Shown: positions 35,452-48,600, numbered from the stretch's first letter. The stretch is DNA of 64,000 nt from Siderastrea siderea (GCA_964030785.1 OZ034971.1:48224578-48288577); one strand, 5' to 3'. A program made the numbers and translations. The notes: a model not told the origin generated them from the sequence alone.

Positions 35452-38400
35452 TCACATTTGAGACATGACAAAAATGATCGCAAGTACAAGCTTAGCAAGC
35501 GTTCCCATGGTAACAGCAGCGCTAGCACCGCTGACACCTTCTTTCTTGACATCACACTTCATTTGCGTTAGCTGAGGATAGTAATCATTCCAGAAAGCCA
35601 TTCGGCGAGCATGAAACGACACCCCCATGTTAGGATTTGCATCAACTCGCAGGTAAGCTCTATGACCTGAATTGAACCTCTCCCACGTAACACCGCTGAC
35701 TTGTTCTGGTGTCGGATTGCCGTAGGCGGCGAAGTTTACGAACGTGGCCATGATAAACAAACTGACGTTTTTGTCAGCCGCTTCAGCCGAGTGCGATATT
35801 TTCGGGAAAAGCGGAAATCCAAAGTCGTATCCCACATTGTCGCCGTGCTTCACCAAGCCCATGATCCACCTGGGGCCTAAATTACTAACTGCTCCGCTAT
35901 AGGCGAACTCGTACATGCACACCGGAGCGACTCGGCTGTGAATATCGGCAACCTCGTGGCTCGGTGCGAAGTACAGGTAGTCACCGATGAGATCTACAAG
36001 TTGGCTTCTTAGTGCGTATTTATTATTGTTGTTAGGCCATGGAGTGTACATAAATTCCAAGGTGTCTGCGATGAGGTTGGAGGTAGCTTCTCTGTGAAAA
36101 GAAAGAAAAAAGTAAAACGAATAAGGAAATAATTTGTAGGTAGTGCGCCAATGTCCACTAAACTTGGTGTTCAAAAACGACTCTCTCCAAACAAACGTTT
36201 GGGAAGAAGAAGAGAAGAACAGGAGGAAGAAAGCCATGTTCTCCATGTAAACGTTCTAGATAGAAAACGAACGCAACGCAAAACCGTCCTAGTATTGCAG
36301 TGAAGATTCTAGAAAAATAACCTACAAAAGAATTAAATGGTTGACTTGCAAATGTGCGAGCAGATTATTTATTTTCGTGAAAATGTTTGCAGAATGAAAC
36401 CTTTTTACCAAATACTAAGGACGAAGCCCTTACTACCTATGAAAAGTTTCTGTTCATCTTGGGTGATGGAAGGGTCAGTATACTCCTGCGTGCATGAAGC
36501 CGAAACTTGAATTTAAGACAACTGGTCGATTATAAAATGATAGCTTCACTATTTGCAGCTTGCTCTCTTTACTGGCTCTTTAATGGCTCTTTACTGGCTT
36601 CAAAAAAGATTTGGCGGGATATGGAATGCGAAATGTGGCGAGAGGGTTTAAATTCGAGGCAGTGTGAGGTATAGTAAGGATTTTTGAGGGTGGGATACGG
36701 GATGAAGTCATCTTTTCTAAAGCGAGATGTGATGTGTTCTTTAGGTAGGATGCAGGTCCAACGTATTAATTGAAGTATTCGGTAAGAATGCGGGAACAAA
36801 AAAAAGCAAATCACAAGACTCTAGCCAGTATACAATACGTACTTGGGAGGGGTGAGGACGAGTTCAGACGTGAGCGGAATTTTGGATGCGACAATTTAAT
36901 GGTGGGACGTGGATCGAAAAAAAAAACATATTTTCGTTTATGCACGTTTCATACGTCGTGCTAAAGCCGAGCTGAGCTAAAAAAATCGCGTTCATTTCGA
37001 GTTCGGCTGGACGTTTGAATGTTGCATAGCACGGCAAGCTCTGTTGTGCTGGTGCGGCAGTAGCATGACTTAGTTTCAAACATAGCGCCATTGATGTACG
37101 GAACTCAAGTCAAAAAATTTAAATGCATTTTTAAGGATGATTTATTGGCACAACTCTAATACGTTTTTGGTTTGGGATGGCTATTAAATTCCACTGAATT
37201 AAATTTCACATCTGAAAACAAGTCGTGCTAAAGTCGTCTCCTCAAAGTAGAGGCCGAAGGATGCTTTACATCACGAATAAGTTGTGTAGCTAAAGTACGA
37301 AAAAGGAAGGGACGGCAATCAGAGAGTAAAGTGTACGGGAAGAGGGTAGTTCAGATCCTCCCACAAAAAGAATTAGTTAAAGGTATCTTGATGACTTTAA
37401 TAACTTACCCGCTGTTTGTAGCGTAAGCAAACTTTGTTAGAAATGATTCGAACAAAGCTGGGTTGACTCCGTTGTCCACACTCTCCATCAGCTCAAAGGA
37501 GGAATTCACCATTAGTTCAAGAATGCTGGCTCCCTCGTGACTGTTGAAACTGATCATAACAACGGCACCTTCTTGAATTTGCCATTCCTCCGTAGATTCT
37601 GAGGCGTATCATATCTAGAAGAAAGTTTTTATCCACAACAGGGGCCCAGGGAAGGAAATCGTAGAACCAAAAGCTGAAAATGATTGATTCGGAAGCTTTC
37701 TGTATTTCGGTGGCTTTTTTAGCTCTTATGCAGTCTAACATGTCCTTGTGATAGCTCGTAGCGCAGTCTAGCTTTTCAGCGAGAGGTTTCCGATAGAGGT
37801 GACAACAAATGGCGGCTCACACTTGATCCACCAGCACTCACACCAAATATCCGGTAACCTTGCTGGGATTTGCGCCAAAATTCTCAATGTTGTCTTGCAC
37901 CCACTTCAGTGCTTCCAGCTGATCCAACATCCCTGGATTTCCAGGAGCTGCAGAATCCCCGTCGTCAAGAAGCCAAATGGACCGAGACGATACTGTATCA
38001 CAACCACTACCACCCCGTGAAGAGCCAAAATGTCACTGGGGTAAGTAATTGCCGTCCCAACCTCATAACCTCCACCGTGAATGTAAACCCTCACCGGTAA
38101 ACGCGAGCTGACATTCGGAGCGTAGACGTCAAGAAACAAGCAATCCTCGCTGTATGAGAAATTTTGAACAAATGGTTCGATCATAAATTCGAAGGTTTTA
38201 CTCCGCCAACAGATGTATCCATGTGTTTGAGCAGGGCGAATGTTCGGCTTCCAATCCTTTGGTGGTTGTGGTGCTTTAAACCTGAGATCCCCAACCGGTG
38301 GAGAGGCAAAAGGAACGCCACGAAACTTGCTGATAAACTTGAACGGACCAGAGGCACTCAGGCATGAAGTCGTCAGACCTTCGATCTTTCCATACTTTGT

Positions 38401-38475
38401 TGAGACTATCACTGCCGGGACCAAAGGTAAAAATGCGCAGAATATGAACAACATTGTTAGTTGAGTGGTCATCAT
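35452..38475 (-). pseudogene. cholinesterase-like carboxylesterase D (exon 1 broken, exon 2 intact)
   Basis: A two-exon paralogue of C, E and F. Exon 1 runs 38475-37409, with an intact ATG, signal peptide, GGG motif and SEDCLFLDVY. It then suffers a one-base deletion at 37960/37961 (compared with the CCCCGG of gene C), a two-base insertion at 37851-37852 just before FGVSAGG, loss of roughly 90-100 bases around 37785-37791, and further shifts near 37560-37620. The donor at 37408 (GTAAGT) and acceptor before 36091 (TTTTCACAG) survive. Exon 2 (36091-35452) is fully open, with FMYTPWPN, His in LVKHGDNVGYDFGFP, and a GPI-like tail. No full-length esterase can be made from this copy. The contrast between exons suggests recent decay or gene conversion of exon 2. 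Confidence 0.85.
36092..37408 (-). other. intron of pseudogene D
   Basis: 1317 bp with GT-AG ends, phase 2, at the same codon position as the introns of C, E and F. No element with clear inverted ends recognised inside. Confidence 0.7.
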
Positions 38476-38514
38476 GCATTCTTAAACAATATACCTTTTT
38501 TAAGGGCCGGTTCC

Positions 38515-38675
38515 ATGTGCGAATGAATTGCGTACCGACAAAATGTTGTAATGAAACGCCGGTTCACCCCCACAGGACACCTGGGCTCGTAATAAGAGAA
38601 CGCCTCCTTGACATACGTGACTCTTGCCTGTTAGCGAGATACTGCTTTAACCCAACCAGATGAGCTGTCAGACAG
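38515..38675 (-). promoter_or_regulatory. 5' flank of D, conserved with 5' flank of G
   Basis: Blocks such as GAATTGCGT, TGTAATGAAACGC / TGTAACGAAACGC, CCCACAGGACACCT, ACGTGACTCTT and TACTGCTTTA occur in the same order at 51182-51345 ahead of pseudogene G. This shows that D and G descend from one copy including its upstream DNA. The shared DNA may include the old promoter. Confidence 0.6.
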
Positions 38676-40555
38676 CTAAACATACTACACGGTAACAGAA
38701 TAACTCGTGTTTACTGCGAGCAGTCTCTCTTTAAATCCGTGCCGACGAACGGCAAAACCACGACCAAAATTTCTACTTTTTTAAACAATTCGGCGTTACC
38801 ACTATATGCAAATACGCAAAAGTGACTCCATCATATGTTCTTCTATCGTGATCATTGACGGAATGGGAAGCTACACCGTACACGAGTGATGAGTAGTAGT
38901 AATTTCAACCATTTAAGGCATTTAAATGCCACTTCATTTCTTTGGAGAAAGAGGGTCCCAATAGGTTTTTCGGGATCCGGGATTTGGCTTATGATTTTGG
39001 AAGAAAGGGGAAGCGAGATTCGAGATTTAGCGGTTTTACGATACCAGATACAGGAAATGTTGTTGCAAAGAACCGGTATCCGGTAACGAAAAGTGAAAAA
39101 TCCTTTCATTTTGACGACACAAATTGCCCACTGTTTCCACGACCCTCGGCTTTCTTGGCAAACTTTTTTTCGTCATTTTGTGATCTTTTTTGCTGCTGTT
39201 GCTAAGTGTGTACTCTTCATCCTATTACGAGTGCTGCCTGCTTGATTTAAGATGAGTTTTCAACATCGCCGCTATTGTTATAATTTATGGGCTACTCAGG
39301 GACAAAGGAATGTCTTTTCTAAACATTCAGAAAAATATTTGTTGAAAGCATTTTTCATCCCGAACAGTGATGGTTCCACACGCACGCTGTCGAGGAAACA
39401 TTGTGGGAGACTGCTTCTCGACAATAAAGTGGAAACGTTTCTGTCAATAACATTTACTGAGGATGGAGGATTACTCGCTAAAATTGGTGGTGTTCCGCCG
39501 CGCCGTCAAAACCATTAGCACTCTGTTAAAAACCACAAAAATTCTAATTTTACAACCTTGTTATACTCTGTTCAGACTACTTTGTCCTCATTTTTTTTTT
39601 TTGCTTCACTTAGTAAATTTTATTATTTCCTCACGAGTGACTTAGTATTCAATAAAATTGACGTTTTTCATTAGCCATAAGCCATATTTTAAATGAGTCG
39701 GCAAGTGTGTGTAACGGAAATGTGTTTTTTCGAGGTCAGTGAATGTGACAGGTTTAATTTTATGAACGAGAACCTCGGCCGCATATTCCTTCTCTGAAAG
39801 TTTCTCTTGCGATCGTTCGCTGGTCACGTGAGTGCGAATAAAGCTTGTAGGAATGGTTGTGTGACGACGTGACGTTGTGTGTCATCCTAAATTCGCGCTA
39901 AAAATCAAGTTAGCGAAATGGGAATCTGGGTACTAGAGAATATGATGGAAGGGCCGGAGGAAAGGGAAGATAACACACGACGTAAAAAAGTTCGTGAGCA
40001 GCAGGCATGTTTTTGCCTGGTGCACAACCTTTCTTCACCAAAATAATCTTATCAATGCAGGGAGACAAAGAGAAAAGTGAAATACACAAGCTTTACTTTT
40101 TTTGCGGAATTCTGGTCTTATCAGTTTGTCACACTTTACTCACACTCACACCGCAATACAATGCTTAATTGCCATGGCTTGCGCTCTTTTGTTTATGGAG
40201 ACGGAGTTATGAATTCATTAGAACACTCGCGGGAAGTTTACACTCAAATTAAGAAAACCGTGAACACTGAAAATATTCCTGGAATGTGTGTTATGACCAA
40301 TCACATGCGAGACCTTGTAACCGCAGAAAACGAATGGGTTCTTAGTCACGGAATCGAGTTGTTTCGAAAGACGACAAGGTTTAATCTTCACCAGTTTATC
40401 TTACAGAAATTGGAAGTGCTATTCCTTTCTATCTGAAAGCCCCACGCACTACGCAAGCGAAAATAGGTTTGAGCGCTTTTGCCTTATAAAATTTTTCGAC
40501 AAACCGACGCAACGATCAGTGTTTCCGACATTTCAAATAAAACCAATGCGCCGAC
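38676..40555. other. spacer between D and the large foldback, no gene recognised
   Basis: Plus frames at 39252-39518 (88 codons) and 40077-40436 (119 codons, ATG start, reading VYGDGVMNSLEHSREVYTQI) have fairly protein-like composition but match no family I know and show no clear splice partners. They may be remnants of mobile elements. The tract at 39590-39605 is a T-run. Confidence 0.35.
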
Positions 40556-42355
40556 CAATTCGAAAGTTCAACATCCCCCCCCCCGGGCAACCCCCCAGGC
40601 ATTTGAACTTTTGAAGATTGGCTTGCTCAAATTCCCTCCCCTCGGGGCAAGAAAGCCGTTCAAATGCCCCACCAATTAGTATTGAACTGCCCCTCCTCAA
40701 AGAGAAATTTGGTCTTCAATCAAGAGAGAGATGCCGTAATGACACCTTCAATCTTCTTTTAAAGACCCTTTTCAAAGAGTTATGCATTAACAAAGGCGAA
40801 ATTCTATCTTGTAAATCCGTCAGACCCATCCTCGGAGACCCAGGGGCAGCTAGTCGGGACGACGAGATTTTCAGGGGCGAAAGTTTACAATAAGAGCGGG
40901 AGAGCCCCTGGGCACTTACTCTTAAAGAACGAGTTCCAGAAACGTTTGAAATCCCGCCTTCTGATTGGCCAGAAAAATATTTTTCTGGCCAATCAGCGAG
41001 GAGGAACAGCCGGGCGGCTCTCATGTCTTCTTACACGAGGTTGTTTTCCTCATCGAACGCCGTAGTAGCGTGGCCCGTTCAACGAAAACATTTTGAGGAG
41101 AGCTTCAGAAAAAATGAATAAATAATAAATAAACGAAGTCGAGGAAATCGCAAACTATAACGTGGCCGCCAGAAAACAAACACTCACCGCGATTTTTTAC
41201 GGCGGACTTAGCGAAAGTATCGTAAATTTTTAGAGCTAACGACTTCCCCTTTCTCAAGTGTTGCGTGAGGCTAATAGCTACTCGGGTAAACGATGTTACT
41301 AATTATTTCTCCTTCTTCGTTGAACTACGTCTGAAACTTTCCACGGGAATCTCCGATGCACGGGCCACGCAACTATGTCGCTCGAGCGTGGGAACCACAG
41401 TTAACCAAAGCGTAATATGAGTGTTTGTATGGAACTGAAATCCGATCGAAAATGATCGGCCGTTTTCCGCTGAAAATGCATTAAAATGGAAATACAGTTT
41501 GAAAAACATTACCTGCTATCTGTTTGCTGCGTTTTTATTGCTTTTCCGAGCTTCGACCTGGAGGCCGATCTGGGCGATTTTCTGCTTAACGGTCGATGCG
41601 ACGACACGTCACGTACTAGAGAGAACTAGTTCTCTCTAGTACGTGACATGACACGCTCGATCAACATAGTTGCGTGGCCCGTGCATCAGAGATGGAAAGT
41701 TTCAGACGAAGATCAACGAAGAAGTAGAAATAATTAGTTACATTGGAGAAAGGGGAAGTCGCTAGCTCTAAAAATTTGCCATACCTTCGATAACTACGCC
41801 GTGAAAAATCGCGGTGAGTGTTTGTTTTCTTGCGGCCACGTTATAGTTTGCGATTTCCTCGACTTCGTTTATTTATTATTTATTACTTATTTTTTCTGAA
41901 GCTCTCCTCAAAAATGTTCCCGTTGAACGGGCCACGCTACTACGGCGTTCGATGAGGAAAACAACCTCGTGTAAGAAGACATCAGAGTCGCCCGGCTGTT
42001 CCTCCTCGCTGATTGGCCAGAAAAATATTTTTCTGGCCAATCAGAAGGCGGGATTTCAAACGCTTCTGGAACTCGTTCGGTAAGAGTAAGTGCCCAGGGG
42101 CTCTGCCGCTCTTGTTGTAAACTTTCGCCCATGATAATCCCGTTGTCCCGACTAGCTGCCCCTGGGTCTCCGAGGATGCGTCAGACCCCGCAAAAACCGA
42201 AAAAATTCACGGGCCTATTACGTCAGAACAAGAGATAAATCCGGTTCAAATTCCCCACCCTTCCAATGCAACGTTCAAATTCCCCCCTCCCCGGGCACGA
42301 TGCACGGTCAAATGCCCGGGGTATCCCCGGGGGGGGATGTTGAAGTTTCAAATTG
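40556..42355. repeat. large foldback element, about 1.8 kb, with perfect 40-bp palindrome
   Basis: Outer ends (AAGTTCAACATCC with poly-C, and poly-G with GATGTTGAAGTTT) are inverted. So are the blocks CTAGCTGCCCCTGGGTCTCC / GGAGACCCAGGGGCAGCTAG, ATTGGCCAGAAAAATA (itself in a local hairpin on each side), GAGGTTGTTTTCCTCATCGA, ACGTGGCCGCCAGAAAACAA (the right arm differs slightly) and GATGCACGGGCCACGCAACT. At 41608-41647 lies an exact 40-bp palindrome whose half starts GTCACGTACTAGAGAGAACT. The left arm is longer by about 340 bases, so one side has gained or lost sequence. No transposase frame is visible. Confidence 0.85.
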
Positions 42356-45300
42356 AGCGGCCCACAACTCACCTTGAAGTAAAAACTGCAATATTCTCTC
42401 TCCAAATTCGCCCATTGACACCACAGCTGACTCGATTTATTTAGGCCGAATCATCCGTGCCTTCGAGCCGGGCTTGCATCATATTTTATAAAGTGTAGTT
42501 GCACATTTTGAAAATGACATATTTTCTAATTTAGCAACGGTACACGAGGCTGTTGAAGAATAACGAACGCCGCTTTTGACAGTCCGCAGTCGTTGCTACA
42601 ATGCAGCCGCAACAAGCCAAAGACCACTCACACATTTTTCGCTCCCGTAGCGCATGTGGCTCTCAGATAAAAAGAAATAACAATTTAAATTCTTGTAAGT
42701 TAAGATGAAGGTCTTTCAAAACAAATGGAGAACCAACTCGATTCCGTGACTGAGAAACCCACTTGTTTTCTGCGGTTGCAAGGTCTCGCATGTGATTGGT
42801 CAAAACACAATAAACATTCCAGAAATATTTTCAGTGTTCACGGTTTTCTTTATTTGAGTGTAAAAGCGGTCAAATCAACTCCCGTGGGGGCTCTGTGTGA
42901 CGTATTTGCATGTAAGTCCAGTTTTGCGGGAGTTGGTTTCAGAAAAGCTGAAATCGATAATACTTCTAACCGTCAGTTTTGCGCGAAAACTCGGCAAGTG
43001 ATTCTTTAAATGTCAAACATAAATAACCATATGAATGCTAACTTGCTTACATCTCATTTTCCGAGATTTTCAATCTAAAAGTGTCGGTCCCATACAGACG
43101 GAGCGTAAAAATAGCTTCATTTGAGGCCGAAAAAGACAATGCTTCCCAAACAGCTACACACATAAAAACAGTCGCATTTGCCTTATTAACAGTCCTTCTA
43201 CAAAAGCCATATGAATGCTAACTAGTAAACTTAATCGTTTTCCCGTAAAATTAGAACTTCCGAGTGGTGCTGACCGTTTTTGCCCAACTTTCTTTGTTAT
43301 TTTGTGTACTTTCGCTAATAAGCTTTCAAATGTTCGCGCGAGAAAGGGCATAAAAGTCCCGGATGTGTCGCGGCATTCTGGGCGATGTTCGCTCCCCATA
43401 ACCTGAACACCTGGAAAAGCCTGAAGCATTTCTGAGTATTGTAGTTTATTATTATCCTAGTTATTTCAGGGACAATCATTAGGGCGGCAATATCTTCAAT
43501 CGTCCAATCAGAACCGTGATCACTAATGGCTGCGAAAATACGAGATAGATTGAAGAACGGGGAAGGTTAAGTTTTTCAACATTCTACCTATTTTATGTTC
43601 GGCTTTCAGATAATATATACCTTCCAAAGTGAACGGAAAGAAACTTCCTATGTTAACTTAAAACTTGACCAATTGGTTCTCATCATAAACATCCAACTTC
43701 ATTATTCTTTGAGGCGATATAAAAATGCAAGTAAAGAATGTCGTCTAACAACTGCAGTAATTAGTGAAAACAGACGTAGCATAGACTAGCATTGTGTTGA
43801 TGTGCAAAATATGAATGTGTCAACTGAAGCTACAAATTTTCAAAATTCTAAATGTTAGCTAAGAAACAAGGGTTTCAAAATGAAAGCTAAAAAATTTGAA
43901 AACGAGACCCTGTAGGTCGATATGACAGATCAGGCATGCGTGCATGCGTCTCAGGATACATACGTGCGCTGATTTTAAAAAACATACACCAAATATACGT
44001 ATCGTGATAGGTGACACTTGGAAGTCGAGTGGCAATAGTCTGAATATTTGCCTCTAGATTGTCATGCTGAACACAAATAAAACTTTGTTTTCATCGGCAA
44101 GAGAGCAGTCGGCGTTTGTAATCTAGTCGCAAATTGCTTGAAACTGAAAACTGCATGGTGTCACAAGTCACTGACCGTTATACACAAACGGATGTCTTCT
44201 TACAGATAGATCTCGATGGTAACGCGCGGCAATTCCATGACGGCTCTCGAACTTCGAATTCTAACTTGAGTCTAACTTTAGCAATGGGAAAGGTTTCACA
44301 TTCTTTAGGTTTAGAAGAGGCTTTTCAAGGTATTGATTAAAGAGTGTTTACCTAAAGCTTAATATACAGTACAAGCGTACTTGGCACTAGAGAGCTAGTT
44401 TTGCAGCACTTCATATTGATACACCTGGGGAGGTGCAAAAAAAGACCACTTGTAACAAAGATACTATAGCGCAAAACGAAGCCAAAAGTGCCAATGAATC
44501 AATATTTAATCTCACAACATAACGTGCTCTTTTTCATACCCAAATTCGATACTCTTTTACTTTAACCGTTTGATTTTTGGTGTACTATCGACATGGGAAT
44601 AGCATACTGTAGTTTTTTTTTTTTTCATGAAGAGTTCATTTTCTAAATGTCCAGGAGCTTTCTCCCAAAAAAACAATACCATTCGGTCTCCACAAGTCTT
44701 CCTTTTTGGCTGATTGTACCTGATTTGGAAATTTGCCGGAATCATGAGAAGCCCTCGACGCAAGAAAGAGAAACAACAACAGAAGGCTCATCTCAAACAT
44801 GGCGTTCAGTGCAAGAAAGGAATCAGGGCAACGTGTGGTGGGAGAATCTGGAGCCATCCGACTGTTAGAATACGTGAAAAGAAAACGAGTTTGAGAAAAG
44901 GTGGTGTCAAAAAACCAACAGTAAGCTGTTTGAAGTTTGCTGATCGCCAAAGAGTGCACATTCTGACATTAGATTGGTGAATCACTCTTTATAGTGGAAC
45001 AATATTTTGAAGGAAAACACTTCTGAAAGCTATATTTTTTGCAGCGTAAAAGAATCACAAAAATTACATGATGTAAGAAGGTACATGCCAATTCGCATAA
45101 ATAAATCATATACACTGAAAATTTTGCATAAAGGACAATTCTTTTTATTATATTTTATAATTTTTTGCCTGTTCAACCAGCACCGTAAACAACAAAAATG
45201 TTTTTCATTGTACATGATTAGCCGGAGGTTTAGGAAAACCTGGAAGGGGATGGAAAACTCTCCGGAATTTTGGTTGAAGTGTGCCATCAAGATCTTATTA

Positions 45301-45415
45301 CTTTGCTAAAACCAAAATTATAGCCCTTTCACACTCCATTGCAAACCTACGTTCACGTAACTCACAAAATGCAGGTATACTATATCAGTGTTTCGGACAA
45401 AACAGCAGAGAAATC
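42356..45415. other. spacer upstream of gene E, no gene recognised
   Basis: Short frames on both strands (for example 42725-43009 and 44134-44340) lack known domains. CCATATGAATGCTAACT occurs twice (about 43028 and 43208). A T-run lies at 44613-44625. Confidence 0.4.
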
Positions 45416-45685
45416 CACCACCTTCTTCCCTCCCTCCCCTCCCCCACCCCCCCCCCCCCTTCAGCATGCTGAATGCTGACACTTAAACAACATAATGAAA
45501 AAGACAGCTCATCATTCTTCGCGCATAACTATTTGGCTACTCACGTTCGTGAACTTGAATTGCGCATGACAGTGTTGATTTAAAACCCTCAGAGGTGAAG
45601 GTTAGTGATTACTCAGCACTTAGCATTGTCTGCAGTGTCACTCTAAAGAACTGCCTTCAAACTAACTGTTCCTGGTTGAGAAATC
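45416..45685 (+). promoter_or_regulatory. 5' flank of gene E, conserved with 5' flank of F
   Basis: From a poly-C tract (45446-45459) through CAGCATGCTGAATGCT, CAGTTCATCATTCTTCG-like sequence, CATGACAGTGTTGATTTAA and CTGTTCCTGGTTGAGAAATC to the ATG, the DNA is nearly the same as 52709-52996 ahead of gene F. TTTAAAA at 45579-45585 is a possible TATA-like box but is changed in F. The block probably holds the shared promoter and 5' UTR. Confidence 0.55.
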
Positions 45686-47767
45686 ATGTTGACGGCGTTA
45701 CTAACAACATTATCCATATTTTCTGCATTTTTGCCTCTGGTCCCATCAGTGATAGTGTCAACAAAATATGGAAAGATCGAAGGTATAAAGGCGCCGTACC
45801 CGAATGCCCTAGGACCGTTCAAATCTGTCAGCAAGTTTCTTGGCGTTCCTTTCGCCGCTCCACCGACTGGAGACCTCAGGTTTAAAGCACCACAACCGCC
45901 AAAGGATTGGACAATCGTTCGCCAAGCGAAACAGCATGGAAATGTTTGTTTGCAACCTAGAATCTTTGAATGGATCGTCAAACTTTATAATCCAAATTTC
46001 AAGTATAATGAAGATTGTTTGTATCTTGACGTGTACACTCCGAACATCAGCTTGAGTTTACCAGTGTTGGTTTACATTCACGGTGGAGGATACGAGATGG
46101 GTACAGCAAGCACATATCACAGCGACCTTTTGGCCCTTCAGGGGGTGGTAGTGGTTGTGATACAGTATCGTCTTGGTCCATTTGGCTTCCTGACCACCGG
46201 GGACTCTGCGGCCCCTGGAAATTTCGGAATGTTGGATCAGGTGGAAGCGCTTAAGTGGGTCAGAGACAATATTGAGAATTTTGGCGGGAATCCCAACAAG
46301 GTTACCATATTTGGTGTAAGCGCTGGTGGATCAAGCGTAAGCCTCCATCTGTTGTCGCCATTGTCCAAAGATCTCCTTCATCAGGCCATTGCAGAGAGCG
46401 GTGTAGATTTGAGCCCGTTTGCGATTCAGCCTACTTCGTTTGGCGTCGGTTTCGCAAAAGAGCTTGCTCAAAAGCTGAACTGTCCAACGAGTGACCACAG
46501 CGCAATGGTGTCCTGCTTGAGTGAGAAGGAAGCGGCACATATACTGAAAGCTTCCAGATCAAACAACTTTCAGTTCGTTGATTACGTCCAGTGGGCACCA
46601 GTCGTTGACAACAACTTTCTCCACGACAGACCATTGAATCTGAGACAGAAGGGAGATTTTAAGAAAGTGCCGTTTATCATCAGTTTCAACAGCCATGAAG
46701 GTGGAACCTATCTAAGCCTAATAGCCAATCATTCCTTTGGAATGCTGCAGAGTGTGGACGACGGAGTGAATGAGTCTTACTTCAAGACATTTGTCGCAAA
46801 GCTTGCTCGTCACCGAAACAGCAAGTGAGTTGAGATTAGCAATATATGTATACATTTTTCCACATTTTAAACACTTTAGATACAACTGCTCCTGTTTAAT
46901 TTGCCAATTTCTATCTCATGTAACATATTTAGGAATTCTGGAATTTTTTCTTGGACCAATAATTTCTGTAGAGGTCCGTAAATTTCGTTACCTTTCGTTA
47001 CATTCGGGGAGGGGGGGGCATTACTTTCGGGATTTACTGAAAATGTCCGGAAAATTAATGTAACTCTCGTGTAGGGGGTTCCTTTCAGGGAAGGGGGGGG
47101 TATTTTGAGAATTTTTTTGCATTTGATAACCAAAGTTTTGCTGTCTATCTTCAGAACAAAGACTGCTGATCTCATCGCGGACGCATTGGAGTTCATGTAC
47201 ACCCCATGGCCTGACAACAGTAATAAATACGCACTAAGAAGCCAACTTGTAGATCTCATCGGTGATTACCTCTTCGTTGCACCCAGTCACGAAGTTGCCG
47301 ATATTCACAGCCAAGTTGCTCCGGTGTACATGTACGAGTTCGCCCACAGGCCAAATGTCAGTTTTGCTGATGCTGAGTGGCAGGGCGTAATTCATGCAGA
47401 CAATGTACTCTTCGACTTTGGAGCACCGTTTTCACGGCTTCTTCCATATAGTGCGGCGGATAGAAACGTCAGTTTGTTTATCATGACCATGTACGCGAAC
47501 TTCGCCAGGTCCGGCGATCCCACTGTCAGCGGTGTCACATGGGAAAGGTTCAACTCAAGCCACAGAGCTTACCTGGGAGTTCACACAAATCCCAAGATGG
47601 CAGGGTCCTTTAATCCTCGCCGAATGGCTTTCTGGAATGATTACTATCCTAAATTGATGCAAGTAAGGTTCGACATCACGAAAGAAGTGGTCAGCGGTGC
47701 TAACGCCAGTGCTACCATAGCAGCATTTCTTCACATTCTAATCATCGCCATAACTGGGTTGTTTTAG
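45686..47767 (+). CDS. cholinesterase-like carboxylesterase E (two exons, 583 aa)
   Basis: Exon 1 is 45686-46824 and exon 2 is 47155-47767. The 330-bp intron (46825-47154) starts GTGAGT, ends TATCTTCAG and is phase 2 (AA|A, Lys). The product starts with a signal peptide (LLTTLSIFSAFLPLVPS). It has GGG 133-135, NEDCLYLDVY, nucleophile Ser212 in GVSAGG, Glu338 in SHEGGTY and His460 in IHADNVLFDFG. The tail (TIAAFLHILIIAITGLF) fits a GPI signal. Val replaces the Glu that precedes the nucleophile in cholinesterases. It is very similar to F: 53 of the first 60 residues are the same. The intron is the shortest of the family here and probably the least invaded state. An AATAAA lies at 48000-48005. 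Confidence 0.92.
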
Positions 47768-47919
47768 TGAAATTGATATAACTTCGCTAGGGATAATATT
47801 AGAATTTGCTAAGATTAGATTTGCAATACAGCACTTTTTAAATGATTGTGAAAAATGCATGTGACGCCAGGACCTATATATTCAATTCTATATACAGCAC
47901 TTTTTAAATGTCAAAAATA

Positions 47920-48200
47920 TTTACCGCAACGATTAGCTTTATTTGCATGACCTGAAGTTCTTACAGTATTGCAAACGTATACAACTCAAAAAAAGAAATA
48001 ATAAATGTAATAAGGAGATAAGAATCAAATTACTTAAGTCTGAATTGATAATAAATTATTGCGTAAATTTAACCGTGAAAGACTGAATCTCATCAATCGA
48101 ATGTTAACAAAATAATTATCAGTATTCATTAATTCTTTTGTAATGTAGACAATCGTTTTATATTTGGTAGGTGGTACTCTATTTTCCTGTAAAACCTGTC
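47920..48200. repeat. dispersed repeat, AGCTTTATTTGCATGAC family, copy 1
   Basis: AGCTTTATTTGCATGACCTG, TTCATTAATTCT and the AT-rich filler between them recur in order at about 62754-63050. The orientation and AT-rich body suggest the reverse 3' end of an old non-LTR retroelement, but no coding part is seen. Confidence 0.55.
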
Positions 48201-48419
48201 TCTAAAAATTGAGCATTTAGTAAGAAGTGAAATTTTTTGTTACTCTTAATTGTGCAAGAGTTTTCCATTAATCTATTCAGTAAGTTAAAATTTGCGTAGA
48301 CATTACTACAGAAAACAACTTTCGTAGTCCCTTTGGCAAATACCAGTTGACTTGGCGAGCGTTAACTTCGCAACCACAGTGTGCAAAAAAGGGTTGCAAA
48401 CAGTTCGCGATATCAACAT

Positions 48420-48600
48420 GCATGCCCTTTTCAGTGTTCTCCATACGTTTCTTACGGTGCTAGTTGGGATAATTTCAAGGCATTTTTAAAGTTTAAAAAC
48501 TTTGGTGGTCATTTCTTTTATTCTCATGCCCTGTATTATTGATCAAGTAGTGATATTGTGAGCAGAAATCAGGGGTTGGACAGTATTTGGGCTTAAACGT
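48420..48600 (-). repeat. MITE-like element, TTAACCCTTAAGCCC family, copy 4 (partial)
   Basis: TTCTCCATACGTTTCTTACG, GGTCATTTCTTTTATTCTCA and the end GGGCTTAAACG correspond to parts of copies 1 and 3. The left end is lost. Confidence 0.5.

Noticed and set aside
40077..40436. 119-codon plus frame between D and the large foldback
   Set aside because: It has an ATG and protein-like composition but no known domain, and it sits in repeat-rich spacer. Not strong enough to call a gene.
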